DNA of 64,000 nt from Muscardinus avellanarius (GCA_963383645.1 OY726560.1:152296546-152360545), one strand, 5' to 3'. Positions 42,445 to 55,194 are shown, counted from the first letter of the stretch. The notes: generated by a model not told the origin, from the sequence alone. Translations and numbers: made by a program.

Positions 42445-43100
42445 TCCTTAGACCTAAAAGGGCGACATGACACACCATTTCTACTTTTTTTTTTTTTGCA
42501 GTCAAGAGATACTAGAGGTTTAGTAAGAAAGTTTCCTCCCTACAGTTTATTTCCTGGATTAAGCAAATCGAGGAGTTTAAGTAGTTGGGAAGAAGCCAGA
42601 GAGTTCATGTGAACAAGAAGCTTCCTTTAGAGGAGCCAGCGGTTGTTCCTTCAAATTATGAAGGACCTAAGGCATAGTCGAGCAAGGCCGCGGGACCCTC
42701 TGGTTGCATCTTCCAGTCCACTGGAGGAGCTTTGGTGGCGGGGGAGATGGCAGGATGGGCCCAGCATTCTCCACTGCACCTTCTCCATCAAGTGAGCTCT
42801 GGCCTGGCCGGTTGCCCCCACTAAGTCAGGAGAAGAATCAAAAGGCAGAGGGCTTCAGCTAAACTGAACACTCATCAGAAGCAAGAGCAACTACAGAACG
42901 GCGCCTGGCTGGGGGCAGCTGTGGAGTTCTCTCCCCAGGGTCCCCTGAACCCCTGCGACCCTCATTCTCAGACCTTAGCACCCTGCAGCATCCTCCCCTG
43001 GGAACTGGGAGCCACTGTCTCTTTAGGAGACAGGAGCCGAGTGTTATTCAAATCATTGCTCCTCAAGCTCAGCACATTGCTTGGACCACATTTGTGTTTT
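42445..43100. other. Single-copy DNA, nothing recognised
   Basis: A T-run lies at 42486-42497; otherwise no repeat or gene. Confidence 0.4.
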
Positions 43101-43310
43101 AGTAATAGCTGATATATACCAGGTACTTCGCTGTACCAGGTGCTAAACACTAAAATTTCACATACGGCACCTCATTCAAATGTCCCAACCCTAAGAGGTA
43201 TATACCAGATTCCCATTTTAAAGAAGGGAAGATTGAGGTTGAGGGACTTAGATGGCCTCTTCAGGTCTCCTGGCCTAGAAGAGAGAACCAACTCTGCAGC
43301 CCAGGCCTCT
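43101..43310 (-). repeat. MIR SINE
   Basis: 'ataccaggtacttcgctgta', 'acggcacctcattcaaatgt', 'aagaggtatataccagattc', 'ccattttaaagaagggaaga' and 'ttgaggttgaggga' follow antisense MIR. 'taccaggt' is repeated at the start. Confidence 0.65.
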
Positions 43311-46300
43311 CAGGCCCAGCCCCTCTATCCCAGAATACTCTTGGACACATAGCATATATATGATGAACAGAGGCACAAAAGAATGAATGAATTGGACTCC
43401 TCAGATGATCTTGCCTATCACAGCATTAGCTAGACTGAGGTAGCTACCAGGTGACCCAATTCTTTCATCAGAAGGAGATGTGGGGAGTCTAGATTTAATC
43501 TCCCTTTCTGGCCATGCAGAACATGCTCTGAGGGTAACTGGGAGTGTTCCTTGGAGCTTGGCGATTTTCCCCTTTTGGAAGGAAGCCACGGCACCCCCTG
43601 AGAACCGCTTTCCCTGGGCGTATGTATCTGTAGTCTCACAGGCTAGAATGCTCATGGCTGGGAGGTGGAAAAAGTTAAAGCAAAAGGCGAAAGAGAAATC
43701 GCTCTGGCCAGCGTTGGGTCTATTATCAACACCTCAGCCAGCTCTTGGACTGGAGTCTGTTCAAATTAGCGTCCTTGCCCTCCAGGTTCCCAGGACAAAG
43801 AGAGAGAGACACACAAACCCAGCTAAAGCTAACATGAGCTGAGGGTTGGCAAATGCTATAATCAAGGTCCAGACAAACCATCAAAACAGGGGGGAAGAGC
43901 TGATTCCACCCGGAGAGACGTGCAGCTGCCTCCCGAGGGAGGCTGAATATGAACTGGGCTTGAAGAAGTCACAGAGGACAGAGAGACTCACACAGCAGTG
44001 ATGCTGGGCGCAGACAATTCAGGAGCACGATCCTGGAGTGGTGGTGGGGGGAATCTACAGGAAAGTAGAGTCAGGCTGGAGCCGCTCTGGAGACACGTAG
44101 CCCGCCTCGGAGGAGAATCCTGCCTACTTCACTGAAAGCACCACTGCGTGTATACAGTTCTAGTTAGCATGGTGCAGAAGCAGCTTCTAAAGCAAGTGTT
44201 TGGGTGCGAGCTGTCACTTTGGGAGGAGAGCCTAGGAAGCGTTGATCAGATCATGGGGAATGGAGACAGGGCAGGGGAGGATGGCAGCCCAGGTTAAATT
44301 CATGAACAGGATATTGCTCGGTGTAACTGGGCCTGAGTCCCATTGGCGGGGAGGTGGGGGAACCAACGGAGCCGACTTGCAGTCTGCTGTGCGCCTCTTC
44401 CCAACTCTGAGCTCAGTGCCACTAGTTGGTGACTCAGACTCAGCCACTGCGGGAGTATTTACACCACAGAAATTGGCCAGTGCAGCCAATCAGGGCATCA
44501 CTTGTGTTCACTTTCTCCCAAGAGCTTACACACCCGCTTACTGGGACCTTGGACGGACGAAGTTGACATTCTCGAAGTACGAGGCACTTGGGGAGTCAGG
44601 GTATGTATCCCCCAACATCCATCAGTGTTACTCACCCCAAATTCCAGCCTGCCCCCTGGGACACGCAAACCTGCCACAGTCCTTGGGCGAGAGTCTTAGT
44701 TACTTAGTCTTCGGTAGAGACCATTAGCAAACTTATAGGGAGACACAGGGGTGTGACCAGGGCCCCAACACTATGGATCTGAACTTCTATGATTGTGCTG
44801 AATAAAATGTCTCCCACCTTGGGAGAACTTCTGAGTGGGTGGAACCCACACACTGCCCATCGGCCAGTACATATGCCTTCTCCTGTAAACTCAACAGACT
44901 GCCACGATGTCCTTTACCCAGGAGCTCACACACTGCCTAGAGACATTTCTACGCTTAACATGACACCAGGAACCCAAGAAGTCTTCAGATTCTTAACACA
45001 GTAAAATGGTATTTGTGGAGCAGATAGTTCAGGCTAATAAACCCCATCTTTCATGTGCCCAGTAATTCAAGTTAGTTCTACTACACCAAAAGTAAAATCC
45101 TAAATACATGAAGAGTAGGGCCTGGAAGATGACAAGTCTCCTTAAATAAGTCAGGACATACCTTCCCAGGGGCAGGCGCTCCACTTGCTGGGTCTTCCAG
45201 AGAATGAGGCTGGCTACCAGGTTCTTTCTCTCTGGGTCCCGGGATTGCCACTTGGGAAAGCTTCTAAAATGTAACTGTGCGCCTGGGGAGATTTGAGGAG
45301 TCAGCTGCAGGGTTCAGCTTGTGAACTCTGACATGCTCTGCTCAGCCACTGCTCGGGGACTTAGTGAGGGTGAGCAAAATATTCTGTCTCCAAAGTGCTT
45401 AGCGCTCCTTGGAAGCACAGCCACGTAGTGAGATAAGGGAGGTCAGGCAGCCAATCTATTGTGGGGCTCGGAGGGGCCAGAGCGGTGAGCCGGGGGGAAT
45501 GATGACAGGAGAACAGCCAGTGTTCATTCATTTGTGGGGGCTGAAATAGAAAATATAAAATGACGTCAGGAAAGAAATGACAGATAGAGGTTCTGACATT
45601 CGGTCCCTATAGTGTGCCTGTCCCCCCAAAAATGGTTGGCAGTGTTGGATGATAGACCCTGCCCCCCATTCACTGCAAAATCACCCCTTCCCAGCTTGTG
45701 TCCTGCATTGCTAATAAACAATGCCTCCTTCACTCAGCACTCCAAAAACAATCCTTTTGTTTAACCACAATTTGCAAAAACAATTTCTTCATTGTAAATA
45801 AATCCCTAGACGCTACGATATTCCCTGATCCAAGAAAACACAGGAACATATTTTATAAGCCCCGTGTCTTTCCAAACAAGGGACATTGTTTCACCATAGA
45901 AACGCTATTTTTAGGAATCCTCCTGACAGTCAGCCCTAGATGGGGCTCCTGCCGTGTGGAAATGAAGGCACACGGGAGTGGGAGCGAGATGCCCGGGGAA
46001 GGGGAGGTTGCGAGGGGGAGCGCGGGCTGTCTGCCCCTCTCTTACCCCCCCCCATGCCTGATGGTCTTAGAGTGAGCCTTGCAGCATTGAGGCCCGATCA
46101 GAAAGTCCTGCTGGAGCCAGAAACACAACCAACCAGTCCGTTCTGGTGCTGGGGGTCTCAGGGCTGTCAGGACAAGAGACAGGCTTCCCGGGGTCAGGCT
46201 CAGAGGGTGCTGGTCCCTGGTACATGGAGCAAAGGTACCTGTGCAGCAGAGGGGATGTGCGGCAAGCCACGGGCCTCCTCCGGCAGTGGGGTGGTTGGAA

Positions 46301-47774
46301 ACAGAGGGTCTTTCTCCGCTCCTCTCTCCAGCTAAGAGTGGGTTGACCAGCAGCTGCCCTCTAAGAGACTCTCCTCCTGAGAGCACTGGGGGAGCTGAAG
46401 AGCATGTGCCCCACCTCAGTGATGCCAAACCAACCCTGCCCTAGAAGAGGAGCACACCCCGCGCAGAGGCACTCAGGTGGGAGCCCCTGTGAGGACTGGG
46501 GATTGTTACGCAGCAATGTCCAGCACCTGCCGTGGCTCCCAGCTGCCCACAGCTGCACCAAAATCAAATGCCTCCCACATACATGCCAAGCTTGTGACAT
46601 TCTTATTGTTAGGACCATTTGCAGTTCTTATTGTTAGACCCATTTTCGTTGCCTGATCTAGTACCTTTAGCACAGAACCTTTTTCACCTTCTTAGGGTGG
46701 CTGAGCTCACTCAAGGAAACAGGACCAAGAGGTGGATCTCATGAGCTCCTCAGAGCTCTTCAGACCACGTCAGCTAAAACCTTGCAGCCTCCTGAGCTGA
46801 AGCCCCCACGCCCTCCCCTCACTGGCACGGGGCCTGGTGGGTTGGAAATTAAGTGTCAATAAGCGCAAAGGACAAGGTCGGGGGAGGGGAGGCCTTAGCC
46901 ATTGGAATCCTGCTCTTGGGGAGCGCCTCAGAGCAGCCCATGGGCCCACCTTGGAGAGGTGCCCAGCACGCAGGATGGAGGAGCCCAGCGATGCCCCCAG
47001 GCTGTTCTGCTGCCCACCCTTGGGGGCAGCATTCAGTGTGCTCATGCGCAGTCCCTGCGCAGCCCCATTCCCCTCCTCCCTGCTCTCAGTATCTGAATCC
47101 CCAGCTCCTCCACCCAGTGATCAGAGACACCGGGAATGTGGGCAGCGCACGCTTTTGCTGTGAATCTGCCAAGTACACGGAGGCTCAGCTGTGTGAGGAG
47201 GGGTGGGGACTTTGCGCGGCACACTCAGTGCAGGCCTGAGCCAGCCGCGGAGCAGGCAGCGCCCCTTTCTGTCCTCTCCATCCTAGGTGGTGGGGACCGA
47301 GCAGGCCGGTTCAATCAGGGTAAAACTCTGGGGAGAGGTTTGCTGGGCATTTAGAGACAAAGCTCTCTCTCTCCTGCTGGACTTGGGGCTGCTGGCACAT
47401 GGACTGGAGGCTGGACCCCAAAAGGAAGCAAAGCCACTGGATGAACCCCATGACATAGCCTGAGCCCCAGACCAAACTCTGATTAAGCTAGGTACACCTC
47501 TAGACTGTCAGTTTAAGAATAAACAACGGTTGCCTGGGGCCTAGGGCACCTTGGATGGACGCTGTCATCACTGTCATGGTACCTTGCGAGGCCCTGCGGG
47601 GCCCTGGGCTGTGGCGGGTATCCTTGTGGCTGTCCCCAGGGCGCTGCACTGGCCCCTGCAGGGCCGGCTGCTTCTCAATGGCCAGCCTCTCTCCTGGTGG
47701 TAGGATTGCTGGCTGTGCAGGGCCGACAGAGGTGGGCTCGCCTGCCTCCTCCAGTGCTCAGAGACCTCTGCTTC
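43311..47774. other. Single-copy GC-rich DNA, no gene accepted
   Basis: This is the longest stretch without a recognised repeat. Frames of 120-161 codons (e.g. 44242-44727, 45940-46335, 46837-47239) occur in several overlapping phases and contain no domain or signal I know. A short doubled word 'ttcttattgttag' lies at 46600-46637. I cannot exclude a single small exon. Confidence 0.35.
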
Positions 47775-48957
47775 AGCCAGAAACCTGGCATCATCCTTAA
47801 ATCATTCTTGATTCCTCTGGTCCCTCGCTCCCTGAATCCAATCAATCATCATGTCTGATTAATTCCACCTGCAGACAGCTTTCGACTCCATCCACCACTC
47901 TCGCGTCCGACTTCACCCGAATCTGCCTCCCGTCGTGGTTCCTGAGATCTGCAGTAGCCCTCCAGGCCCCACCTCCACACGCAACTCCTGCAGTGCTGTC
48001 TCCACCTGACACTAGGGAGCCATGGCGAAACAGAAATGGGGCCATGACGTCCGCCCTTCCCCACTGACATGCCTTAAATCCTCTGTGGGCTCTGCATACA
48101 AAGTCCTGGCCAGATGGGGTCTCTGGACCTTACGGAGCTCTCCTCTGCCTTGAGCTTCTATTATTTCCTATTGCTGCTTTCACAGATTACCAGTTTCAGC
48201 AGCTTCAAACAATGCGAGTGAATTCTTATAATTCTGCAGGTCAAAAGCCCCACAGGGTTCTTACCAGACTAACTCCCAATGCGATAGACTGCAGCCCTTT
48301 CTGAAGCTGTGGGAGGTACTGGTTTGTCTTTCAGATGTCTCCAGGCTCCCGCACCCCAAGGCTTGCGGCTCCTTTATGTTCTGTCTTAGTGTCTCTCTGG
48401 CCCTTCTTGGATCATCACATCTTTCTCTGACTTGCAGCTAGGAAAGGATCTCCATTTCTAAAGGCACCTGTGATTAGACTGGGGCCGCTTGAATAATCTG
48501 GAACACCTATGCTTTCAAGGTCTATTATCTTAATCTGCAAAGTCCTCTTTGCCACATTAGGGAAGGTATTCTTTGATTTCAGAGATTAGGGTATGAACAC
48601 CTGTGGGGGTTGCTTCTCTACAGACCACAGGTCCTTTGCACGTGTTTTTGTTATTTATGAAATGTTTTGTACCTACCTACTTACCTGGACCACATGTTGA
48701 CTCCTCAGAGGGACCTTGCAAACACCCACTTTCCATTAGGCCCTCCTGGTTACTCTGCTATGGCTCCTGTTTCTGTCCTTCATGGCCTTCTAACAATCCG
48801 TACCAGGCAAAATTGCCTAATTATTAGCTCAGTATTTTGTCCACGAAGCTACAAACACCACAGAGACGGACCCTTACTGACCACTGCATACCACTAACAC
48901 TGCTGGCCACATGATAGATGCTCGATAAACACCGAGTGCATTAATGAATGAGAGCAA
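47775..48957 (+). mobile_element. L2 LINE 3' part, split by an LTR
   Basis: The left part (47775-48157) resembles the end of L2 ORF2: 'aacctggcatcatcctta', 'cttgattcctctggtccctc', 'ctgaatccaatcaatcatca'. The right part (48628-48957) has 'tttgcacgtgtttttgttat', 'ctcctcagagggacc' and the terminal 'catgatagatgctcgataaa' with 'attaatgaatgag'. An MLT1-type LTR lies between. Coding capacity is lost. Confidence 0.6.
48158..48627 (+). repeat. MLT1-type ERVL-MaLR LTR inside L2
   Basis: It starts 'ttattatttcctattgctgc' and includes 'cagattaccag', 'attcttataattctgcaggt', 'gggaggtactgg', 'taatctgcaaagtcctcttt', 'gccacattagggaaggta' and ends 'ctctacagaccaca'. The order fits an MLT1-type LTR in the plus orientation. 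Confidence 0.6.
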
Positions 48958-49693
48958 CTGACCCGAAACTTTAAGGTCAGCCCTGTCTCCTCCAGGACCA
49001 GTCCTGAGGACAGGGCTCCAAACTAGATTCCTGGGATTCAATATCCAGCCTCCCTGGCTGCAGCTCCAACCCTGCCCGGGGCCCCAGTCACATCCCCCCT
49101 CTGATGCTCCTCCTGCCTTCATCACCTGCATGCCCTGCACTTGCTCCCAGGACCCCTGGATTAGGGCCCGCTCCTGAACCCCTGCAGGGGAGGGGCTCAT
49201 CCCTCCCTAGCACGCCTCAGAGGTGTTAATCACCCACGCTGTGTGTCTCCCTATAACTATCCTGAGTGTAGTGGAGCCTGGAGGAGAGTGTGCTCTCCTT
49301 GGCTCACTGTGGGATTTGTAAGACCACCACCACAGACACTCGGCACCTGCCCAGCACCTCTGTCCTGCCTGGCTGTCCCAGGACTCCTCGTGCTCGCTGC
49401 CCCTGCCCCACAGAGGTCCACAGCACCCAGGCCCTAGGAGGCCATGTCTATACTCCTGGGCGGGGTCCTGGCCTTCAACTTCTGTGCTATGCTGCGAGTT
49501 TCACCTTTAATGCCAATGCTGAGGTTACTTTTAATGTCAGAAATAGGCACAGCTCCTGAGAAAATGAAGGATTTGGTCTAATGGTGTTTACCAGGTCTTC
49601 TGCTGAGAGCAACGCAAAAGGAGCCACCATGAACATCACGCCTGAGAGTCTCATTAGACAGTAGAGACAAATAACGCCTTGAAATAACAAGGG

Positions 49694-49694
<1 letters not shown>
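48958..49694. other. Single-copy DNA, no gene seen
   Basis: GC-rich, with frames up to 108 codons that lack domains. No repeat is recognised before the CTG tract. Confidence 0.4.

Positions 49695-49751
<57 letters not shown>
49695..49751. repeat. Pure (CTG)19 trinucleotide repeat
   Basis: Nineteen uninterrupted CTG units on the plus strand (CAG on the minus). The antisense frame 49654-49893 reads it as polyalanine, but that frame has no other coding support. Confidence 0.96.
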
Positions 49752-49753
<2 letters not shown>

Positions 49754-52713
49754 ACAGGGAGGCAGAGGGGTCCCCAGGCTTCTGTGTCACCCACCATCCC
49801 ACTAAGGGGAAACTCATTATTGACTGTGCTGCCCTGGACTGTGGGGTGGGAGGAGCAGTGGGACCCCACACAGAAGGCTGGGGTTAGAAGCAAGGATTAT
49901 TAACAAGCCTTGACTTTTTCATTTAAATGTCATTTCTGTCTAATTCCAACAGGACAGAGCCTCAGATGCCAACCGGGCCTCTGGAATAACAAGGTGCTCT
50001 CTCTCCGCCCTCATCTCTGGGCCAGGAGGTGCCTGTCCGGCTCGCAGGAGCCCCGCAAGGAGGGATCGAGGTGACTCACAAGGTCATCTGGAGCAGAGGA
50101 CAGCTGTCCAACCAGCAGTGAACGCACAGTCCTCCTGGGGCCCTGCTTTGCAGAGTTGCTCCCCAGATGCCAGAGCACTCAGATGGGAAAATTGCTCAAC
50201 AGTAGTAAAACCATCTTCAAGATAAAAGATGGAGCCGGGAGCCAACAGGCACCATCAGGGCAGTTCCATCAGCGTCTAGCCAAGCTGGGGAGAGCCTGAG
50301 GCAGCCAGAGGGCCAGAGGCAGGTGACACTGTTCATCTCGGTATCCCATTGGCCTTGCTCGCTTCTGGAATCTTTCTGCAGGACCACTGGGAAAGCGCTG
50401 GTGGGACATGGGACATGTCTCCATCTCCTTGCAAGCTGACATTGGTCCCTAACTCCAGGCCTCGGTTATGGTAACAGCGTTGTATTAATGTGGCGTGATC
50501 TGCCAAAACATTCTAGTCATGTTTTGCTGGAAGCCAGAGAGAAGACAAAGAAAGCTATAAAAAAAAAAACAAAAAAAAAAAACAAGCAAAGCAGACTGCC
50601 TGGCCTGTCTCTCTGAGGTGACACCAGCGATTTTCCCATGAAAATAAAGAGAGCAAGGAATAATTAAGAGGGTGGGGAAAATAAGCAGCAGAGGAGCCCA
50701 TCTGTAAAAACAGGAGTGCTTTAAATGAATCCGAAGAAGTCAAAGAATAGTTATTGTTTCATTCTGAGGTCATTCAAATTTCTTGAAAATTGAGAGCCTT
50801 TAAAAGAGCAATCAATGTTAATTTTGTCATTTTTTTTTTTTTGGGTGGTGGTTGTTGGTTGGTTGGTTCTTTTTTTATTTTTCCCCTATCACCAGCATCT
50901 TGCAAGGTTACGTGCATTTCAAAGTAGCTCTGATATGACAGGGGCTCCGTGGGGCTTCCATCCTAATCCAGGTAAGTAAAGAGCGGATTAAAGCAGTAAT
51001 TTTCAGTAGCTAAAAAAAAAAAAAAAATTAAAAACCTACAGAGGCACAAGTGCTACCAATTATATCTCAACACAAGCCAGTATCTCCTTCGGCTTTGCGG
51101 CCTCGGAGGAAGCAAACAAGATCACTGTCGACCAGGGTGTTCTCGCGGAGAGCCCGGAACATGCTCCGAGCATTAAAGGGGAGATATCTCGCATGTGCAA
51201 TTACTCAACACATCTTTAAAACTGTAAACACTTGTTCACATGTGGAGACGTTTAGGGCCGCTCCGGCTTGGAAAACCCACCTGGCAGGCGGGTTTCCTCC
51301 GTTTCTCTCCAGTAGAGTAACGGTCCTCAGCGCCCACTCCTCCTCTGAGAGCCAAAGTCAGTGGAGAAATCATTAAGGAGCGGGGGCAGGAGTTCACACA
51401 CTGCTATTTTTATCCGGAGCACTCCCTCTTTCCCTCTCTGGATTGATCTCCTCCCATAAACCTCGCCCCCATCTTTCGCCCATCCCACCCCGCGCATCTG
51501 GGAGCGCACCCACACAGGAATGCCATCTGGCTTTCGGCTAGCCGCCTTCTCCAGCTTTGATTGGTAAGAAGCATGGGAACTCTGACATTTCCAAATAAAC
51601 CCAGCAGAGGAAGGTTGCTCAGGCTGCTCCTTTACACCGTGGCGGACTGTGTGGCCCCAAAGCGAATATCCACCAAGCACGCAAAATTCAGCTCATCCAA
51701 TGTGCCCACAAAGCGTGTGCAGGACCGAGACCCCCAGCCCATGAGCATGGCGTTAAATAGAAAGCAAGGAGGATTCGTTCTCCCGTCCGCTGCCCTGGGC
51801 CTGGCTCGCTGAGAATCCTACTCAGGCCTATGTGTGGATCACAACTTCCTCCATCTTGGGAAAGACCCTGCAGACCATCCTGCTGCCAACTCGTGGGCGC
51901 CTCCTTCTCTCTTTCTCTAGGGCCAATGGTACACGTCTCCGGCCAGGAACTGATCGTTTTGCTTTTCTGATTTAATTTGCCATCTTGAGGCCCCTTGGAA
52001 GACAGCAGAGCCAGTTCCCTGGCCTCTTGGATCTACGCACTTTCTGGGCTCTGCAAAGATGTTTCCAAGAGAATGAGCTCAAAATTCTCAGGGAAGTGGC
52101 ATCCAGCCAGAGAAAGAGGGCAGTAAATTAGTGAGACATTAAAATTTCACTTTAAGAGAAAATTTTACCATCACCAAATTATGCCAAATTCTGGATTTGG
52201 TGATTGGTAAGGAGTTTTTTTCCGAAATGAAATGATGTCTAAACGCTGTTTGTTTTAAAGGACGTAATCCAGAGTAGTAAAACATGAACTAATCCCACCC
52301 GAGTAAGAGTTCTTTCTTCCCCAGCAGACCTCTTCCAGGCTCCAGTAATTTCGCCGTTAATGGGCAGAGGACGAGTAATCAGCTAAGAAATGGGTACCTC
52401 TAGCGCTGAAGTCATTTAATTTGTGCCAGTAAATGAGAACAGCCCAGGTGCTCGGGAGTCGTTAGCTCTGCCCCAAACATCTCCCACGTTGGCCAGCAAT
52501 TAGAACCCAGGACGGGGAGCTGAGTGGCCTTGGTAAAGAACCCGCCCCCACCAAGGACATGGTGGGGGGTGAGGTCCAGCTCTTTGAAGAGCCGAGCCGT
52601 GTCAGCCACAAAGCTTCAGGAAGTCATCAGACTTGACGAGGAGGCAAAGACACAAGTCATGTTAATAAATTAACATGAGGTAATACTTTCTAACTAGTGA
52701 TAGAAGTTCTCTG
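49752..52713. other. Single-copy DNA, possible conserved noncoding region
   Basis: No gene is seen. Around 50740-51010 and 52130-52450 the sequence is repeat-free and rich in homeodomain-like words such as 'ttaattttgtc', 'cggattaaagcagtaatttt', 'ccagtaatttcgccgttaat' and 'gtcatttaatttgtgcc', as often seen in conserved enhancers. This is inference from composition only. GGTT-type low complexity lies at 50842-50870 and A-runs at 50559-50583 and 51012-51029. Confidence 0.35.
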
Positions 52714-52925
52714 GACCCTGAAGCCAGATTATGGAAGTTGGAATCCTACCTAGGTACTTGCAGTTAGTTATTTACTAACTGGATATTTTTGTCTCCGTTT
52801 TCTCACCTGCAAAATGGGGGCGACATTTGAACCTGCCTGAGGTTTAAATGAGTTAACAATGCCTGAGAACTGCCTGGAAGGCCCACAGGCACACGGGAAG
52901 CCTTTCATAAGTGCTACGTTTGATG
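52714..52925 (+). repeat. MIR SINE, nearly full length
   Basis: 'ctggaccctgaagccagatt', 'ttactaactggatatttttg', 'gttttctcacctgcaaaatg', 'ggtttaaatgagttaacaat' and 'cctttcataagtgctacg' follow MIR in sense. Confidence 0.75.
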
Positions 52926-52960
52926 ATTCCTGCCACCATTTGGTTATTTATCTTGCTTGA

Positions 52961-53170
52961 TTTTCTTTTTCAATACCAGGAATGGAACCCAGGGGCATTG
53001 CACCCCTGAGCTGCACCCCCAGCACCATTTTTTAGTTTAGTTTTTTTTTTTTTGAAACAGGGTCTCACTGAGTTGTGAAGGGCCTAAGTAGCTGAGGCTA
53101 TCTGCAAAACGCAATCCTCTGGTCTCTGCCCCGGGAATGCTGGGATGACAGGTGTGTGCCACCATGCCTG
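52961..53170 (-). repeat. B1-dID SINE (subfamily A)
   Basis: Reverse-complement order: 'aataccaggaatggaaccca', 'cctgagctgcacccccagca', T-run linker, 'ttgaaacagggtctcactga', 'ggatgacaggtgtgtgccac', 'catgcctg'. Confidence 0.9.
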
Positions 53171-53254
53171 ACCTCCTATCTCACTTTATTTTTATGCCAT
53201 CAGTCAAATATGGCTGCCCACATTTGGAAATGGTGGGCCCAGCAATGGCAACGG

Positions 53255-53620
53255 TAATGGCTTCGACTTAGTGCTTAACATGTGCCAGGTTTTGATCTCC
53301 ATGTTCTGTATTAAAGGTATGCCTTGGAAACCAAATCCAACAGCCACCTGTTTTTATAAATAAAATTTAACAGCGCACACCATGCCAACTCATTTATGTG
53401 TTGTCTCTGGCTGCTTTGGGCCATAACAGAACTGAATTACTGTGACAGAGACTAGACAGATTGCCAAGTCTAGAAAAGGCACTATCTGGTCCTTTACAGA
53501 AAGTATTGGCCAACATCTGCCCTACATATTTAGCTAAATTAATTCTCCCAGGAACCTCTAAGATAGGTTTTGTTGCCTATTTTTGTGTCAGGAGGCCAGG
53601 ACTCAGATAAGGGCAGGGGT
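53255..53620 (-). repeat. MIR SINE split by a DNA transposon
   Basis: The left part has 'ttagtgcttaacatgtgcca' (about 53255-53311). The right part (about 53516-53620) has 'attaattctcccaggaacct', 'ctaagataggttttgttgcc' and 'gtcaggaggccaggactcag'. They rejoin as an antisense MIR with the hAT-type element between. Confidence 0.55.
53314..53512. mobile_element. hAT-Charlie-type nonautonomous DNA transposon
   Basis: 'ccaaatccaacagccacctg', 'tttttataaataaaatttaa', 'ttatgtgttgtctctggctg', 'gacagagactagacagattg', 'actatctggtcctttacaga' and 'aagtattggcc' follow a common mammalian hAT-Charlie family with GGCAAACT-type ends. I do not assign the exact family name. Confidence 0.65.
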
Positions 53621-54125
53621 ATGCCTGGAATCTCTAAACTGGGGGCTTGACCCCCCACTTGACTCCCACACATTCCCCTTCCAGCAGTGCTCTGCTAGCA
53701 CAGGATCATCAGTGTCCCCCACAGCGGGAGATGAACCTGTAGAGGCCAGGAGGAGCACCACCGTCCTCCGTGGAGAGGAGGCTGTCCACAAGGCCAAGTC
53801 ACCCTGGGTAGCGAGGCCCGGAGTCATCTTCCTCACACCACGGCTCACACGCAGTCCTGCTGCAGCCGTTCGGGGAGGCCCGCCCACAGTACACGTGGGC
53901 GCTCTGTGAGTCTGTCCCCCAGCTTGGCTGGCAGCAGCTCCAGAGCTTTCACAAGGAATCAACCCGAATCCATCCTCAGAGAGGGGTGGTAATACCGATT
54001 TACCAATGGTGTGGCAATTACCCAGAAATTTGTCAAACTTCAGATATGTTCAAAAACTGGTGGCCATTGCTACTAGATGGAGAGGGTTTTAAGAAATCTG
54101 CTTGTTGGAAAACTATCTCAGGTTG
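53621..54125. other. Single-copy DNA, nothing recognised
   Basis: Frames of 108 and 119 codons on opposite strands (53583-53962) have no domains and partly overlap the MIR. Confidence 0.4.
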
Positions 54126-54232
54126 TGGAAACAGGGTCTCCTAAGCCAGCGAGGCTGGCTCCGAACCAGCGCGATCCTCCTGTCTCCACCTCCCAAGCAC
54201 GGGGATGACAAGCGTGCGCCACCACGCCCAGC
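54126..54232 (-). repeat. B1-dID SINE (subfamily B), B1 half only
   Basis: 'ggaaacagggtctcctaagc', 'cagcgaggctggct', 'gatcctcctgtctccacctc' and 'ccaccacgcccagc'. The ID half and tail are missing, an unusual 3' truncation for an L1-mobilised SINE. Confidence 0.87.
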
Positions 54233-55194
54233 GGATGTCTTTGAAGACCAAAGGATGCACACACCCATATCGTGGTGACCATCGCCTTCCACTTCAGTCT
54301 CTGAGCAGTCAGTTTCTAAATACCTCATCTGCAATCTCATCTAGTCAGAATCCAGCCCCTGAAAGATGCTTACCCTGAGGCCGCTTCTCTGCACCTTCTG
54401 ACCCAGCCGACGAGCTCTGAACCGCGGGGTTCTCCTTGCTGAAAATCCTGGGCTTGTGGGGAGACTGAGGAGGTTTGCATGGTTTGGGTTTTGGCTTTAG
54501 TCCATCTCTTTATTCCTGCTGCCAAGCTCTGTGAACTCCTTGTCGAGATCTGGACTCCTGGCCAGTCCCAGCTTGAGGACTTGACTTTGTCCTTGACCTC
54601 GGAGAGGTAGCAGAAGCCCAGAGGAAGCAAGGGCAGGAGCCCAGCAAAGATTTGGGGGAAGACAATGCTAGACAGCGGCATGAGCCAATGTCCTGTGGGG
54701 ACAATGTGCTTGGGGTTTGGCAAAACATGAAGGGGGCAAAGAAGGGGTACAGGGAGAGTGGCAGTGGTGAGTCTGGAGACAGCACCAGGCCATGCAGGGC
54801 CTCCGAATCCACAGTGAGGGCTTGGGCATTGTGCTTCTGGGTGGGAAGGGGGAGACACTTCCAGAGGTGCCTGGCAGAGCAGCAGCTGGAGAGCCAGGCA
54901 ATGGAGCCAAAGGTTCTAAAACCCAACTGGAATCAAAATCCAGTTTTGTGGGGCTGTCAAGAGTGGGATCGGTATTTTCAACGCGGCATGCACAGAGAAA
55001 TATCGCAGGAAAAAAAAAAAAAAAACAGATGCTTCCCCTAATCAGCAATAACTAGGAGGAAAGGGGCAACAGGAAGTGGTCGAGCTATAGAAAGGGCCCT
55101 CTAGTGAAGCAATTAAGGTGACCAATCAGAGGGTATGGAATAGGGGAGGATGGAGCCTCTTTAAAAAGCAGGAGGTACATAAACAAATGTATCA
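54233..55194. other. Single-copy DNA, no gene seen
   Basis: Frames of 126-162 codons on both strands at 54370-55055 overlap each other and contain no domains. An A-run of 16 lies at about 55010. Confidence 0.4.

Noticed and set aside
44242..44727. 161-codon plus-strand ORF
   Set aside because: No domain; competing frames run on both strands. It is in the longest repeat-free stretch, so a small exon cannot be fully excluded, but nothing supports one.
49654..49893. Minus-strand ORF with a polyalanine run
   Set aside because: The alanines are the CTG repeat read in one frame; the flanks have no coding signal.
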